Shown here one piece after another: positions 63,608 through 64,000 of a stretch of DNA of 64,000 bases (within the stretch, counting starts at the first letter, position 1; the number at the start of each line of letters is the position of its first letter). Below the pieces are notes generated by a model. That model was not told the DNA's origin and searched no databases. It saw only the letters and a list, made by a program, of their open reading frames with translations. This DNA is from PNNG01 sp964577055 (GTDB lineage: Bacteria > Bacteroidota > Bacteroidia > UBA7662). The DNA is taken from contig CAZNWC010000008.1 of NCBI GenBank assembly GCA_964577055.1, positions 62,001 to 126,000 of the forward strand, given 5' to 3'. The position numbers were made by a program, and so were the translations under genes.

Positions 63608-64000
63608 ATGGAAGACAAGCGCCCGCTGCTTCAGAAATTACGCGACAAATACCGCCTGGTAATTCTCAACGACAAAACCTTTGAGGAAAAGGCATCGGTA
63701 CGTTTGTCACGGCTCAACGTATACATCTTGTTGAGTGCGGCTGTGGTGCTGTTTACCTTGTTGATAGGTTCGCTCATTGTGTTTACCCCATTGCGTGAAT
63801 ACATTCCTGGTTATGCCGATGTGGGCATGCGCCGCGATTTGGTGCGCTTGTACCAAACGGTAGATTCGCTCGAGCGTGCCATGAATGGACGTGATTTGCT
63901 CTTGCAAAACATCCGAGATGTGGTGGAGGGCAAAACCGATTCTATTCCCGAACGTGACAGCAGTACCACAGGCTTGGCCCAGCGTTACGATACCAATTTG
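63608..64000 (+). CDS. M23 family metallopeptidase, N-terminal part (runs off the window)
   Basis: The 131 visible codons from ATG 63608 begin MEDKRPLLQKLRDKYRLVIL, then RLSRLNVYILLSAAVVLFTL with a membrane helix at about 37-60, then TPLREYIPGYADVGMRRDLV and a coiled-coil stretch. This head is typical of Bacteroidota M23 peptidoglycan endopeptidases anchored in the inner membrane. The catalytic LytM domain would lie beyond the window, so the assignment rests on the N terminus. Confidence 0.7.
   Translation, partial: MEDKRPLLQKLRDKYRLVILNDKTFEEKASVRLSRLNVYILLSAAVVLFTLLIGSLIVFTPLREYIPGYADVGMRRDLVRLYQTVDSLERAMNGRDLLLQNIRDVVEGKTDSIPERDSSTTGLAQRYDTNL

Overview
The window is chromosomal DNA of a Bacteroidota species. 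Four things point there: six proteins carry type IX secretion (T9SS) sorting domains, the gldH gliding gene and PorE- and PorG-like T9SS parts are present, the gene orders psp1-gldH and CBS-nadK-DUF6089-uppS-bamA-ompH-ompH are characteristic of the phylum, and many genes are preceded by the Bacteroidota -7 promoter box TAnnTTTG. The order or genus cannot be fixed from sequence alone. A 100-N spacer at 47500-47599 shows that this is a draft scaffold. I see no tRNA, rRNA, CRISPR array, insertion sequence, phage gene or plasmid origin, so most of the window is vertically inherited core genome.

Layout. 1-2.4 kb: a partial cytochrome b5-like gene, a methyltransferase, then hemB overlapping a gamma-carbonic-anhydrase gene. 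2.5-8.5 kb: two large paralogous secreted proteins with different T9SS sorting domains, and a truncated copy of the family's N terminus between them. 8.6-12.4 kb: DUF3109, an outer-membrane barrel, SixA, a thioredoxin-like protein and a YheT-type hydrolase. 12.5-17.5 kb: holB, PSP1-gldH, a T9SS cargo, radC and rpsT. 17.6-20 kb: two lipoproteins (DUF4920 and a cytochrome c'-like protein), a secreted zinc phospholipase/nuclease-like enzyme and RlpA. 20-31.5 kb: yqeY-cvpA-pabA/trpG and CBS-nadK-porG-like x2-uppS-bamA-ompH x2-porE, a block for envelope building and T9SS assembly. 31.5-37.5 kb: purM, facing the leftward operon pheT, small coiled-coil gene, zapA, rny. 37.5-46.9 kb: a T9SS-exported M36-like metalloprotease, a lipocalin, a Uup-like ABC-F ATPase, a DNA alkylation repair protein, two paralogous T9SS cargos (one with a dense His/Cys segment) and a small secreted protein. 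47-50.2 kb: menA-menC-menE for menaquinone. 50.2-54.4 kb: a GT14-type glycosyltransferase, a CocE/NonD-type secreted hydrolase, a HEAT-like protein and a VOC protein. 54.4-60.6 kb: mutA-mutB, a GT-C membrane glycosyltransferase and meaB. 60.9-64 kb: a lipoprotein, a VIT1-like transporter, ribBA and the start of an M23 peptidase.

How they work together. BamA, the two Skp/OmpH chaperones, UppS, GldH and the PorG/PorE-like proteins build the outer membrane and the T9SS, which would export the six cargos found here. MenA/C/E with HemB and two predicted heme proteins suggest menaquinone-linked respiration. MutA, MutB and MeaB form the B12-dependent methylmalonyl-CoA/succinyl-CoA module.

The strongest leads are the His/Cys-rich T9SS protein at 45317-46459, the paralog pair with two kinds of T9SS sorting domain plus the N-terminal remnant at 4716, the coiled-coil gene next to zapA, the GT-C gene inside the mutA-mutB-meaB operon, and proof that the N gap is a scaffolding artefact that splits an intact menA. 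I found no clear new defence or mobile system.
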